Positions 8,745 through 18,548 of a stretch of DNA of 64,000 bases are shown piece after piece. How positions within the stretch are numbered: position 1 is the first letter of the stretch; every line of letters starts with the position of its first letter. The stretch is from Methanococcoides sp. LMO-2. GTDB taxonomy: Archaea > Halobacteriota > Methanosarcinia > Methanosarcinales > Methanosarcinaceae. Location: positions 62,001 through 126,000 of the forward strand of contig NZ_JBCAUS010000003.1 in NCBI RefSeq assembly GCF_038432375.1. The letters run 5' to 3'. Under the pieces are notes generated by a model that saw nothing but the letters and a program-made list of their open reading frames with translations, searched no databases and had not been told where the DNA came from. The position numbers were made by a program, and so were the translations under genes.

Positions 8745-9839
8745 TTAAGCGGAATCGCCGAAATCATAACTACAGCGGATTCCATTGTGATCAAAACATC
8801 TGTTACAGGAAACACACCTCGCCCTGTCAGATATGCCATCCCTGAGCTTTACCACAAGGTCAGGCTCACTTATGAAAGGCCTGCTGAATGAGAGCATGTC
8901 CGCATATACGTTCAACAAAGATTCCATGACCTTCTTCGACCTGATACCCCCCACCAGTATGACCGGGATGTTTACGGTATCCCTAATCATCTTCGAGTAA
9001 CGTTTGAAGTATGCTTCCTTTTCCTCGGAATCGATGTTAGGCTGGGACATCACATCCCCTGCTTCAAATATACCGCCACTGACCTCGATAGCACATATCC
9101 CGGCCTTCTCAAGAACACTTGCGATCTCCACACATTCAGGAGCATCAAGTCCGAATTTACCTGAAGTAATGTCAAACCCATCCGTAGCGTTCATTTTCAC
9201 CATGATAGGGAAATCCTCGCCAACTCTCTCGCGGATGAGCCTTGTGATCTCTGTGATGATCCTTGCACGATTCTCAACAGAACCACCCCATTTGTCTGTC
9301 CTATGGTTCGTATATGGGGATATGAAACTGCTTAGAAGGAAACCATGAGCACAATGTATCTGCACACCATCAAACCCTGCCTCCTTTGCACGCCTTGCAG
9401 CCTCAACAAAATCCTCGATTGTGTTGAGGATGTCTTCCTCCGTCATTTCCACAGGTATTTTCCCTGATGCAGTGTCCTCCACAGCTGAAGGTGCAAGAAG
9501 AGGAATGCCTTCCTGTACCATGGACTGTCGGCCACCGTGCACGATCTGCGCCACGATCTTGCTATCATACTTATGAACCCTTGATGTGATCTTCCTGTAT
9601 GGTTCGATGAACCTGTCATCGTAGATGCCCTGCTGCTTATCATTGCTCTTTCCCTGCACGTTCACATAAGAATAGCCGGTGATGATCAAACCCACATCAT
9701 TGCGTGCAAGTTCCTCATACATGTCACCAATGGCATCAGTAGGGGTGCCATCTTCCTCTGCAAGCCACTCGTTGGTTGCTGAACGTACAAAGCGGTTCTT
9801 CAAGGTCAGATCTGCTATGGAAATTGGTTCAAAGAGCAT
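8745..9839 (-). CDS. NADH:flavin oxidoreductase (old yellow enzyme family)
   Basis: A 364-residue FMN-binding TIM barrel. It has QIVHGGRQ, IHCAHGFLLSSFISP and RTDKWGGSVENRARI, all signatures of the NemA/2,4-dienoyl-CoA reductase group. The end carries CVSCNRC and a further Cys (GIRC), a pattern linked to a 4Fe-4S cluster in this branch. The C-terminal FAD/NAD domain of full dienoyl reductases is absent. The substrate, some electron-poor alkene or enone, cannot be predicted. Confidence 0.9.
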   Translation of the reverse strand: MLFEPISIADLTLKNRFVRSATNEWLAEEDGTPTDAIGDMYEELARNDVGLIITGYSYVNVQGKSNDKQQGIYDDRFIEPYRKITSRVHKYDSKIVAQIVHGGRQSMVQEGIPLLAPSAVEDTASGKIPVEMTEEDILNTIEDFVEAARRAKEAGFDGVQIHCAHGFLLSSFISPYTNHRTDKWGGSVENRARIITEITRLIRERVGEDFPIMVKMNATDGFDITSGKFGLDAPECVEIASVLEKAGICAIEVSGGIFEAGDVMSQPNIDSEEKEAYFKRYSKMIRDTVNIPVILVGGIRSKKVMESLLNVYADMLSFSRPFISEPDLVVKLRDGISDRARCVSCNRCFDHNGIRCSYDFGDSA

Positions 9840-9931
9840 GCTACCTAATCGGCAACTATTCGTTTATATTTTTTGCTAGATGAAAAGAAAGGTATGGACA
9901 GAAAATGAAAATGAAGAAGGAAAAGAAGCTA

Positions 9932-10639
9932 TCATCTGAGGGTTGATCTCAATGTATTTGCCTCTTCCTCGAGCTTTTCATTGCCGATCTTGTATGAAGT
10001 GATAGCTGCGAAGACAAGTATGAATGCGATAATGTTCACGATCAGCGTTAACTGCAAAGATGTGCCTTCCAGCCCACCACCGGAGCCATAGGAAGCTTCA
10101 CCGAACATCAGCGGGTGTGCTGAGCGCCACAGGCGGATGGACAGGAAGCTCAGTGGTACCGAGACAAAACCCAGAATGCCGAAAACCGATGCAAGACGTG
10201 CACGTTTATCCTGGACATCAACTGCCTGACGTAACAACAGGTAAGCTACGTAGACAAGGAAAAGTGCGAGGGACGTGGTCAGGCGTGGTTCCCATATCCA
10301 GTACCATCCCCAGGTTGCCTTTGCCCAGATAGAGCCTGTGACCAGGACAAGGAATGCGAAGATCACACCCACCTCGGCGGCCGAGCGTGAAACAATGTCC
10401 CATTTGTATTCACTGCTTTTAAGATAGAGGATGCTTGATACGAAGACCGCTGTAAATGCAAGATAGGATGTTATTGCAATGGGCATGTGGAAATAGAATA
10501 TCCTGAAACTGCTGTCCAGAACTTCACCTGATTCGCCTTTCATCTCCGGAAGGTAAAAGAATATCATGCCGATTGCCAGCAGCATTGTTGCAGCAGCCAC
10601 CAGTGGCAAGACCTTACCTGTAAAGCTCCTATCCGACAT
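9932..10639 (-). CDS. ccmC: Cytochrome c maturation protein CcmC
   Basis: A 235-residue, six-helix membrane protein of the heme handling family. The WWD-type motif WGWYWIWEPRLTTS (residues 110-123) and the two flanking heme-ligand histidines H51 (YFHMP) and H175 (SAHP) are present. It delivers heme to the chaperone CcmE outside the membrane in System I. It follows ccmA and ccmB on the same strand after a 134-base gap. A ccmE gene was not found in the window. Confidence 0.92.
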   Translation of the reverse strand: MSDRSFTGKVLPLVAAATMLLAIGMIFFYLPEMKGESGEVLDSSFRIFYFHMPIAITSYLAFTAVFVSSILYLKSSEYKWDIVSRSAAEVGVIFAFLVLVTGSIWAKATWGWYWIWEPRLTTSLALFLVYVAYLLLRQAVDVQDKRARLASVFGILGFVSVPLSFLSIRLWRSAHPLMFGEASYGSGGGLEGTSLQLTLIVNIIAFILVFAAITSYKIGNEKLEEEANTLRSTLR

Positions 10640-10773
10640 TTGAAAACTCCGATAATAAGATTGAATGATGTAGGTAGTACTAACTCACCGGTATATAAGT
10701 ATTAATCTCTTAACCATTGGTCCCCAGGGAGTTGATCGAGCGAGAAACAATACTGTCCTTCGATCCTGTAACC

Positions 10774-11448
10774 TCAATCCTGTATAACATATTCGAAGAC
10801 CAGCTGTGCCACAAGGAAGAACACAACATCATAAACGACAAGCAATCTCAACTCCTGTGAAATATCCCAAAAGGATGCACCTGAAAGTGCACTTCCCGTT
10901 GCCATCACAGCAGGTATCAGCACTGGAAGGACCAACGGCAGAAGCAGCACCGGAAGCAGTATCTCGCGGGTGCGGGTGTTCACGGTCAATGCTGAGAGAA
11001 GTGTGCCCACACAGACAAAACCAATTGTCCCAAGAGCGATCACAAGAGCAAGCAATAGCAGGCCACCAATGCTGTAATTGAACAGGATGACGAACAGCGG
11101 TATCGTGATGAGTTCCACTATCAACATCAGGACTATGTTCGCAACGGCCTTTCCTGTGTAGATCACGGATCGGCTCACAGGACAGAGCTTCAGCCCTTCA
11201 AGGCAACCGTTCTCCAGTTCTGCTACAAAGGAGCGGGAGAGGCCGATAGAGCCTGCAAATATGAATGCTATCCAGAGAACTCCCGGAGCGACCATTGCCA
11301 CGTTCTCCGAAGAGCCAAGGATAGATCCGAAGGATATACTGAAGATGACGATAACGAGCAGCGAGAAGATCACCATGGAATTGAGCATCTGCTTTGTGCG
11401 GAATTCCTCTTTAAGGTCCTTTGCTGCGATATCAAGGATTCGTATCAT
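10774..11448 (-). CDS. ccmB: Heme exporter permease CcmB
   Basis: A 224-residue integral membrane protein with six hydrophobic segments. It starts IRILDIAAKDLKEEFRTKQM, the cytoplasmic N-terminus typical of CcmB. With the ATPase CcmA it forms the ABC module that releases holo-CcmE from CcmC in cytochrome c maturation. Its start is 13 bases after the ccmA stop, so the two are co-transcribed. Confidence 0.92.
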   Translation of the reverse strand: MIRILDIAAKDLKEEFRTKQMLNSMVIFSLLVIVIFSISFGSILGSSENVAMVAPGVLWIAFIFAGSIGLSRSFVAELENGCLEGLKLCPVSRSVIYTGKAVANIVLMLIVELITIPLFVILFNYSIGGLLLLALVIALGTIGFVCVGTLLSALTVNTRTREILLPVLLLPLVLPVLIPAVMATGSALSGASFWDISQELRLLVVYDVVFFLVAQLVFEYVIQD

Positions 11449-11461
11449 TGAAAACTCCCGA

Positions 11462-12190
11462 TCATACTGAAATGTGATTGCTGACCTTAGATAAGTAGAT
11501 CTCTTTTAGCTCTTCTGCTGAACTTATGTCAGACATGAGACTGTCGAAGACGACCTTTCCACCATCCAGTATCAAGACACGACTGCACATCTTGAACGTG
11601 TTCGTAATATCATGGGTTACCATCACCCTTGTATTGTCCTGAGGATCAAGCTCCTGAAGCACCTTCTCAAAGGTCAGGCTTGCATGCTGGTCAAGCCCTG
11701 TATATGGCTCATCCAGGAACAGGAGCTGCGGTTCATGTATCAGTGACCTTGCAATTGAAAGACGCTGTTTCATTCCTCTGGAAAAGGTGGAAACCCTGTC
11801 ATCAGCCCTGCCGGTAAGTTCTACCTGCTCCAGAAGTTCATCGATACGACCTTCCAGCTCACCTGCACCAATTCCATACATCTTCCCGAAGAAACGCAAG
11901 TTCTCCTCTGCTGTAAGGTCGTTGTAGAGATGTGTTTCATGAGAGATTACCCCAATCATGCTTCTTACTGAAGTCGTGTCATCTGCAACGTCATGTCCGT
12001 TGATCTCAACTGACCCTTCCGAAGGAGAGGACAGAGTGGACATGATCTTGACAAGGGTCGTCTTGCCTGCCCCATTGGGACCGAGTATGGCAAGGAATTC
12101 CCCTTTTTTTATGTCCAGATCAATGCCTTTGAGGACGGGAAAGTTCCCGTAGCTTTTAGAAACATTGCTTAGTGACAGTATGCTATCCAT
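11462..12190 (-). CDS. ccmA: ABC transporter ATPase CcmA
   Basis: A 242-residue ABC ATPase: Walker A LGPNGAGKTT, signature FSRGMKQRLSIARSL (the SRGM variant common in CcmA), Walker B LLFLDEPYTGLD and switch His in VTHD. The assignment to CcmA rests on the adjacent ccmB and ccmC. It powers heme-chaperone release in cytochrome c assembly and is the first gene of ccmABC, with about 180 bases of AT-rich DNA upstream, where the promoter shared with the divergent thiolase gene must lie. Confidence 0.9.
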   Translation of the reverse strand: MDSILSLSNVSKSYGNFPVLKGIDLDIKKGEFLAILGPNGAGKTTLVKIMSTLSSPSEGSVEINGHDVADDTTSVRSMIGVISHETHLYNDLTAEENLRFFGKMYGIGAGELEGRIDELLEQVELTGRADDRVSTFSRGMKQRLSIARSLIHEPQLLFLDEPYTGLDQHASLTFEKVLQELDPQDNTRVMVTHDITNTFKMCSRVLILDGGKVVFDSLMSDISSAEELKEIYLSKVSNHISV

Positions 12191-12369
12191 CGGAGTAAGA
12201 TTACTTTATGTGTAAATTAACGTTTTGATGTAGTAACAAGGACAGTTAGGAATTTCATAGATACAGCACAAGATAGAAGATAACTAGAAAGAACATTCAC
12301 TACCCACCTGTCAAAACCCCAAAGTTCTAATACCATCGTTCCTTTTGAGAAGGAAAGGAGCTAATTCAA

Positions 12370-13278
12370 ATGCCCATAAAATGTATGAAATGTAATAGGG
12401 ATGCCATTATTTTCCAGAAGTACTCAGGCATGCACCTTTGCAAAAAACATTTCATTGAAGATGTGGAACGCAAGATCAAGCTGACCATCAGGAAACAATA
12501 CAATGTCGAGAAGGGAGACATCATTGCTGTCGCACTTAGCGGAGGCAAGGACAGTGTTGTCCTGTTACACGTACTCCACAAGATATTCAGCAAAAGGCGG
12601 GATGTGGAGCTTGTTGCGATCACCATTGACGAGGGCATTGAAGGCTACAGGGAAGATACACTTAGAAAAGCAAGGGAACTCACTTCCGAGCTTGGTGTCA
12701 GGCACATTGTACGCTCTTTTAAGGACGAATACGGCAAGACGCTGGACGAGCTGACCGCACAGGAGAGAGAGCTTGGAGCATGCAGTTACTGCGGTGTGCT
12801 GAGGAAATCCCTGATGAACAAGATCGCAAATGAGATAGGGGCTACGAAACTTGCCACCGGGCACAACCTGGACGATGAGGCACAGACCGTCATGATGAAC
12901 CATCTGGGAGGCGATGTGGAGAGGATGATACGCCTGTCACCGCCAAGGGCACTGGAAGGTCTTGTGCTTCGTGCAAAGCCTTTACGCAAGGTTCCTGAGA
13001 AAGAGGTCGCACTTTACGCTATAGTGAATGAGCTTCCTTTCGACATGAGCGAATGCCCGTATGCCCATGAGGCCCTCAGGGGAGAGGTCAGGGACATGAT
13101 CAATGAGTTCGAGGTAAAGCACCCGGGAACGAAATATTCCATCCTCAGAGGCTTTGACAAGGTCGTAGGAATACTCGGGAAAGAATTCCCACAGGCAGAG
13201 CTCACGGATTGCAGAATATGCGGAGAGCCATGCACGGCTGACCTTTGTCAGGCATGCAAGTTGCTTGGGCGAAGCTGA
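12370..13278 (+). CDS. TtuA/NcsA-type tRNA 2-thiolation enzyme
   Basis: A 302-residue PP-loop ATPase. SGGKDS (57-62) binds ATP. The N-terminal zinc site is C5/C8/C24/H27 and a second Cys-rich site closes the protein (CRICGEPC, LCQAC). C138, C141 (ACSYCG) and C229 (SECPYA) match the three ligands of the catalytic 4Fe-4S cluster in TtuA. It adenylates and thiolates a uridine of tRNA, most likely U34 in archaea (Ncs6/Ctu1 role) or U54. The ATG follows AAAGGAG. Confidence 0.88.
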   Translation: MPIKCMKCNRDAIIFQKYSGMHLCKKHFIEDVERKIKLTIRKQYNVEKGDIIAVALSGGKDSVVLLHVLHKIFSKRRDVELVAITIDEGIEGYREDTLRKARELTSELGVRHIVRSFKDEYGKTLDELTAQERELGACSYCGVLRKSLMNKIANEIGATKLATGHNLDDEAQTVMMNHLGGDVERMIRLSPPRALEGLVLRAKPLRKVPEKEVALYAIVNELPFDMSECPYAHEALRGEVRDMINEFEVKHPGTKYSILRGFDKVVGILGKEFPQAELTDCRICGEPCTADLCQACKLLGRS

Positions 13279-13372
13279 TCCTGCGGGTATCTGTCAGCAT
13301 CAACCATAAGCCCGAATTTTATACTAGGAATTTAGCAGAGCAGCTCTGGCTTTGCCAATTGAAGGCTATCTT

Positions 13373-14278
13373 TTAAGGATAATCCAGCAGCTCGCTGATA
13401 TCATACAGCTCTTTTCCTGACCTTGACATGTAAAGCCTGGTCCACCAAACTGTAATGAGTGGCTGGATCACAGCGATGGAAAGGAAGAAGCTGGTAAATG
13501 CCCAGACAGCCCCGACAGCCTCTATGGCAGACATCGCTTCACTGAGCAGGTTGTTCAGGACAGATATGCTGATCATCACAAGGAAAAGCAAGAGGACGTC
13601 CAATTTGTTCCCCATGAAGAAACCATAGGCTCTTTTCAGACCGGACATCGGGTCAAGCCTGTCCACTACAAGACAGAACTCCAGGGGACTTAGAATCAGG
13701 CCGATTATCACGGCATAGATGACCCACAGGAGAAAACCAAAAAGGAGCATTGCACCCGGGACAACAGCGTTCTCGGGATTGGACATCAGTGCACCAAGAT
13801 CATTCGTAATGAGCGCTCCGGGCACGATAAAAATAACTCCTGCAAAGCTTATCAGGAATACCATGATCTTTGCCAGAAACAGGCTGATAACATTGTCATT
13901 TCCGTATCGGAACATATCGGACAAAGTTGTGTGACCGGTCTCTGAAGCTACTTTTGCCATCCCTACGGCACCTGCGGTGAAATATGCCTGCATAAATACC
14001 AGCACCAGCATTGTAAGAATACCAAATGCTATGACTATGCCAATACTATCATTTAACAGAGGCATTATCATCTCCATTGTCTCTTCCGGAGAAAGTGAAG
14101 ACGGATCCGCGATCTCTGAAACAGAAGGAGCCAGAACAATAAAAGAAAGAATAATGAAAGCGATAACAAAGACAAGCATGCTTAGAAGCATGTTAAAGAT
14201 GAAAGGAACAGCTATTCCTAAATTGCGTTTCCACGTTCCAAATCCTTTGTTGAGAACTCTTCCCAGATCTTCATGCAT
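13373..14278 (-). CDS. Hypothetical polytopic membrane protein
   Basis: A 301-residue protein with about six long hydrophobic segments, a soluble acidic stretch around residues 55-75 and a short cytoplasmic tail. The layout (GFGTWKRN near the start and a GLKRAYGFF segment later) resembles archaeal membrane proteins related to the glycerophosphodiesterase membrane domain (DUF7847-like). No catalytic motif is visible. Single gene, function unknown. Confidence 0.7.
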   Translation of the reverse strand: MHEDLGRVLNKGFGTWKRNLGIAVPFIFNMLLSMLVFVIAFIILSFIVLAPSVSEIADPSSLSPEETMEMIMPLLNDSIGIVIAFGILTMLVLVFMQAYFTAGAVGMAKVASETGHTTLSDMFRYGNDNVISLFLAKIMVFLISFAGVIFIVPGALITNDLGALMSNPENAVVPGAMLLFGFLLWVIYAVIIGLILSPLEFCLVVDRLDPMSGLKRAYGFFMGNKLDVLLLFLVMISISVLNNLLSEAMSAIEAVGAVWAFTSFFLSIAVIQPLITVWWTRLYMSRSGKELYDISELLDYP

Positions 14279-14434
14279 GTTTTTTATCTCCTCGAGATAG
14301 ATTTAAAGCGTTTCTGACTCTATATAAATATTGCTTAAATCCTGACAATGGCGAGGATAATATATGATAATAATACCCGGCATTTTATGAAGGATGTGAA
14401 GAATATTAGCATAGGTACGTGAGGAGGTACTACT

Positions 14435-14890
14435 ATGGAAGAAAAGAATGGAAAAGAGATACTGGTCATCGGACATTGCCTTGCAAATGTGCATTCCCGC
14501 CTCAAGGGCATCAAAGCTCCGCCTAAGATGGAAATATGCAGCAGGAACGTGATCCAGCTACCATGCCCTGAACTGATCTACCTTGGGACTGCTAGAAGGG
14601 AGATCACAAAAGACCAGCTTGAGACCCCTAACTACAAACGCTTTTGTCGCTCTCTTTTCAAGCCCTTCGCAGACATGATCGAACAGTTCTACCAGGAAGG
14701 CTATTCCATAAAGTTGCTCGGTGTCCCAAAAAGTCCGTCATGTGGTGCAGAGACCACGACAATAGGAGGACCTTGCGGTCGTGTCGATGAATTTACACAT
14801 GAGAATGTTGAAGGTATGGGAGTGTTCTACGAAGAGATAATGCAGGAACTTGGAGAAAGAGGTGTATTCTTTGAAATGTGCGATGCTTGA
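14435..14890 (+). CDS. TudS/DUF523-like predicted Fe-S protein
   Basis: A 151-residue soluble protein. Three separated cysteines, C15 (IGHCL), C44 (LPCPEL) and C103 (PKSPSCG), match the pattern of DUF523/TudS proteins, where three Cys hold a 4Fe-4S cluster used to remove sulfur from thiouracil. Overall similarity to true TudS looks remote, so substrate and activity are open. The ATG lies downstream of GAGGAGG. The protein is followed by the convergent methyltransferase gene. Confidence 0.65.
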   Translation: MEEKNGKEILVIGHCLANVHSRLKGIKAPPKMEICSRNVIQLPCPELIYLGTARREITKDQLETPNYKRFCRSLFKPFADMIEQFYQEGYSIKLLGVPKSPSCGAETTTIGGPCGRVDEFTHENVEGMGVFYEEIMQELGERGVFFEMCDA

Positions 14891-14927
14891 AGCTTCGTTT
14901 CACTTTATTTCATCGTATCTCAGTTCA

Positions 14928-15569
14928 TTACATATCACTTGATTTCACAGCACTGATCACCACAAAGGAGCCCTGTCCATGTCCCAGTAGCACGGGCTCT
15001 ATTTCCACTATATCCTTCAGTTCACTGAAGATCGTCTGTGTGCAGACGGGGTCATCAAACCCGGATTCGTTGAGAAGGTACACGACCTATTCCACAGAAT
15101 AGAAGGTTGCAAGTTCATAAAAAACATTGCTGGAACTTTTTCCCCGATATGACCTGCCAACAGGACTGTTTCTGTCTATAAACCCAATAACAAAGGATCC
15201 ACCCGGCGTCAGGATCCTATTCACTTCCCTGAATGCGGATACAATATCATCCAGGAAACAGATGGTTGTGGTCATCAGTACAAGGTCAAAGCTGGAATCT
15301 GTAAAAGGAAGCTTTTCAGCTACACCACGAACAACACCAATTCCTCTTTCCCGGGATATATCCAGCATGCTAGGCGAGGGGTCCAGACCCAGATGAATAT
15401 CCAGCGGTGATGCAAACCTTCCACTCCCAACACCGATCTCCACACCTCTTGAAAAGGATGGCATGTTGGCTCTCAATGCCTTCAGCTCTGAGTTGTAGAC
15501 AGGAGCGTTATCCTCGAACCACTTTTCATATCTGGAAGTGTACCTTTCGAATGGCATTGTCTTTGGCAT
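14928..15569 (-). CDS. Class I SAM-dependent methyltransferase with in-frame UAG
   Basis: The frame encodes 160 residues, a UAG codon (15087-15089), then 52 more residues to a UAA, 213 positions in all. The first part has the SAM-binding core (VEIGVGSGRFA, LGLDPSPSML) and post-motifs (FDLVLMTTTICFLDD, ILTPGGSFVIGFIDR). The part after UAG reads LLNESGFDDP, TQTIFSEL and GHGQGSFVVISAV, which is the usual C-terminus of this methanogen/clostridial methyltransferase group. So UAG is probably read through, perhaps as pyrrolysine, rather than ending the protein. The substrate is unknown. Confidence 0.8.
15087..15089 (-). other. In-frame UAG codon, candidate pyrrolysine site
   Basis: TAG on the minus strand after FYSVE, with the same frame continuing VVYLLNESGF. 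The family normally has a continuous helix here (FYSxEEVxxLLxxAGF), so the codon falls at a tolerant surface position. Confidence 0.65.
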
Positions 15570-15755
15570 GGAAAGTCAGACCTAGTGATCACTAAGAGAT
15601 CAGGCAAGCACAGGAACCAGCCAGATCTTAACAAATAGACATTTGATATCACAGCTCATCTGTCTTTCCCCACCACAAGTCGGGAAAACAAGCATAGTAT
15701 CTGAGAAAGAGATTCGAAGAACTTAAGAGAAAAATATCGAAAAAAGAAAAGAGTT

Positions 15756-15775
15756 GATCCGGTCAATACCGGATC
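15756..15775 (-). terminator. Terminator of hppA
   Basis: A perfect 8-bp stem GATCCGGT / ACCGGATC with a 4-base loop lies just past the hppA stop. On the minus strand it runs into CTCTTTTCTTTTTT. Confidence 0.7.
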
Positions 15776-15787
15776 TGTTTTTTAAAC

Positions 15788-17806
15788 TTAGAACAGGCCT
15801 TGTCCGATGAACAGGGAAGAGAACAGGATCGCTATCATGTTAACTACCTTGATCAGTGCGTTAAGAGCAGGACCTGATGTGTCCTTGAATGGGTCACCAA
15901 CGGTGTCACCGACAACTGCTGCCTTGTGAGCATCGGAACCCTTTCCGCCGTGTGCTCCATCTTCGATAAGCTTCTTTGCGTTATCCCATGCTCCTCCACC
16001 ATTGTTCATGGTCATAGCAAGGAGAAGACCTGCAACGATGATACCGATAAGCAATCCACCAAGGGCTTCCGGACCAAGCACGAATCCAACTAAAAGTGGA
16101 ACGAAGATAGCAAGGATACCTGGAATTGCCATTTCACGGATAGCTGCTGCGGTAACGATGTCTACACACTTACCATATTCTGGCTTTGCGGTGCCTTCCA
16201 TGATACCAGGGATCTCCCTGAACTGGCGGCGAACTTCGTTAACAATAGCGAATGCTGCAGTTCCTACTGCTCTCATTGTGACAGCAGTGAACAGGAATGG
16301 AAGCAGTCCACCGATGAGCAGACCAACAAGAACCACAGGGTTGTCAAGACTGAGTGAACCTGCCTCGAGGTTTACCTTGTGTCTGTAATCTGCGAAAAGT
16401 GCCAGTGCACCGAGTGCTGCGGAACCAATTGCGTAACCCTTTGTTACTGCCTTTGTGGTGTTTCCTACTGCATCAAGTGCATCAGTGATCTTACGTACGT
16501 CTTCAGGCATATGTGCCATTTCAGCGATACCACCAGCATTGTCGGTGATAGGACCATATGAGTCAAGAGCCACGATCATACCGGTTGTTGACAACATTGC
16601 TGCTGCTGCAATAGCAATACCGTAAACACCCATTGCAGGATCAGTTGCACCGCCTACTACGAAGTAGGATGCAAGGATACCAGCAACGATGATGATAAGT
16701 GGAAGTGCAGTACTTTCGAATCCAATTGCAAGACCGGAGATGACATTTGTACCAGCACCGGTTTCGGATGCCCCGGCAATTGTCTTGACCGGACGGAAGC
16801 TTGTGGAAGTGTAGTATTCTGTAAAGATTACCATCAATACCATTATGATAATACCCACAATAGATGCGTAGTATAATCTTATGTCGCCCATAAGGGAATC
16901 GGTCACGAAATAGAATGCGATCAGACTAAGAATTGCTGATACTGCAACACCCTTATAGAGCGCTTTCATGATCTTTCCATCGTTGCCTACTTTCACGAAG
17001 AAGATGGAAATGATGGAAGCAAAGATAGCCACTGAACCAAGGATCAATGGGTAAAGGATAGCGTTTGGATATGTTTCAAGGATAAGTGATCCAAGAAGCA
17101 TTGATGCGAGGACAGTAACGACATATGTCTCGAACAGATCTGCACCCATTCCAGCACAGTCACCAACATTGTCACCCACGTTGTCAGCAATGACACCGGC
17201 GTTCCTAGGATCATCCTCAGGAATACCAGCCTCGACCTTACCAACAAGGTCAGCACCTACGTCAGCGGCCTTTGTGAAGATACCTCCACCGACCCTTGCG
17301 AAAAGGCTGATAAGACTTGCACCGAAACCGAATCCGACTACAAGATCAACATCGCCGAAAAGGATGTAGAAACCACTGGTACCAAGCAATGCAAGACCTA
17401 CTACTGCAAGTCCTGTTACAGCTCCACCGCGGAATGCGACAGACATTGCTTCCTGCAAGCTTTTTGAAGCTGCGTGTGCTGTTCTGACATTAGCTCTGAC
17501 GGATACGTTCATTCCAACATATCCGGCAAGTGCGGATGCAGCTGCACCAACGATGAATCCGATTGCGATCTTGCCACTGTCATCTCCCAGAAGGAAGAAC
17601 ATAAGTGCAGCAAGAATAATTGCTACTACAGCTACGGTCTTATACTGACGGTTCAGATAAGCCATAGCACCCTCCTGGATCGCAAGTGAGATCTCCTGCA
17701 TCTCCTTTGAACCGGTTCCTTCCTTCAGGACACGGGAGGCAAAGAATGCAGCAAACACCAAGCTTACGATACCTGCCAGAGGGGCAAGGTAAATTAAACT
17801 CTCCAT
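15788..17806 (-). CDS. hppA: Membrane-bound proton-translocating pyrophosphatase
   Basis: A protein of about 672 residues with some 16 membrane segments. It couples PPi hydrolysis to ion pumping across the cell membrane. The active-site motifs [30 protein letters not shown] and a late DNGG..DNAKK equivalent are present. [10 protein letters not shown] carries Lys at the position that is Ala in K+-dependent enzymes, which predicts the K+-independent H+-pumping class (established for the family; here inferred from that residue). The start is the ATG at 17806, 7 bases after GAGGAG; an upstream ATG at 17812 is too close to that site. Confidence 0.95.
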   Translation of the reverse strand: MESLIYLAPLAGIVSLVFAAFFASRVLKEGTGSKEMQEISLAIQEGAMAYLNRQYKTVAVVAIILAALMFFLLGDDSGKIAIGFIVGAAASALAGYVGMNVSVRANVRTAHAASKSLQEAMSVAFRGGAVTGLAVVGLALLGTSGFYILFGDVDLVVGFGFGASLISLFARVGGGIFTKAADVGADLVGKVEAGIPEDDPRNAGVIADNVGDNVGDCAGMGADLFETYVVTVLASMLLGSLILETYPNAILYPLILGSVAIFASIISIFFVKVGNDGKIMKALYKGVAVSAILSLIAFYFVTDSLMGDIRLYYASIVGIIIMVLMVIFTEYYTSTSFRPVKTIAGASETGAGTNVISGLAIGFESTALPLIIIVAGILASYFVVGGATDPAMGVYGIAIAAAAMLSTTGMIVALDSYGPITDNAGGIAEMAHMPEDVRKITDALDAVGNTTKAVTKGYAIGSAALGALALFADYRHKVNLEAGSLSLDNPVVLVGLLIGGLLPFLFTAVTMRAVGTAAFAIVNEVRRQFREIPGIMEGTAKPEYGKCVDIVTAAAIREMAIPGILAIFVPLLVGFVLGPEALGGLLIGIIVAGLLLAMTMNNGGGAWDNAKKLIEDGAHGGKGSDAHKAAVVGDTVGDPFKDTSGPALNALIKVVNMIAILFSSLFIGQGLF

Positions 17807-18098
17807 AATCATACTCCTCTTTGTTTAGATCTAATTTTGATCGATATGATATTTTATAATAGTAACCATATACAAATCCAATTAGGGATTTTGTTGTTTA
17901 CTTATATATTAGTGCTAAAAGCAGGTTGAAATAGAACACACTAAATATGAATGTATCGATTGGAAAATGTTAAAATGTTATATTCTCAGTGTGATCTGTT
18001 CAATTTTTAGCACTTTGAACACATAATTCATTTCATTTGAGATTGTCATTCGGAAAAAATGCGTTAGTAATATTTACCTTTAATACAATCATGTTACC

Positions 18099-18548
18099 AT
18101 GAAAGTGCTTTCTTTCCTTGTATTGCTCATGATACTGTCCTCCGCCTCATTGACAGCATTAGCACAGGAATCCGATGAGGCCACTGATTTTATGCACTTT
18201 GACAGTATGGTAATGCGCTTTGATGGCACTGATGCCTACGTGACGGTCACATATGACCTGGACACCTTCGGGAGGATGTATGTACTTGCCTTTGGTACAC
18301 GCCACCTTGAATCTTCTTTTGAGACCATTTTTTCAGAATACGAAGAAGCAGAGGTAATTGAGATCGGCTATGATACTGCCATTATTACTTTGAAGGATGT
18401 TTCCAGATCAAGTGGCAACTATTATCTGCACGACGGTCGGGATCTGAGTACAGATATTGATTCCCTTAAGGTCATATATCCGGGTGGGACTTCAAAGACA
18501 CTAACATCTGTCACAGAAACACCAAACATATTCTATGGAAAGGAATGA
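18099..18548 (+). CDS. Hypothetical secreted protein
   Basis: A 149-residue protein with a clear Sec signal peptide (residues 1-22, cleavage likely after ALA). The mature part is beta-rich and acidic (FDGTDAYVTVTYDLDTFGRMY). No membrane anchor or lipobox. I do not recognise a named family. It stands alone, preceded by nearly 290 bases of AT-rich DNA between divergent hppA and this gene in which I see only promoter-like A/T tracts. Confidence 0.7.
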   Translation: MKVLSFLVLLMILSSASLTALAQESDEATDFMHFDSMVMRFDGTDAYVTVTYDLDTFGRMYVLAFGTRHLESSFETIFSEYEEAEVIEIGYDTAIITLKDVSRSSGNYYLHDGRDLSTDIDSLKVIYPGGTSKTLTSVTETPNIFYGKE

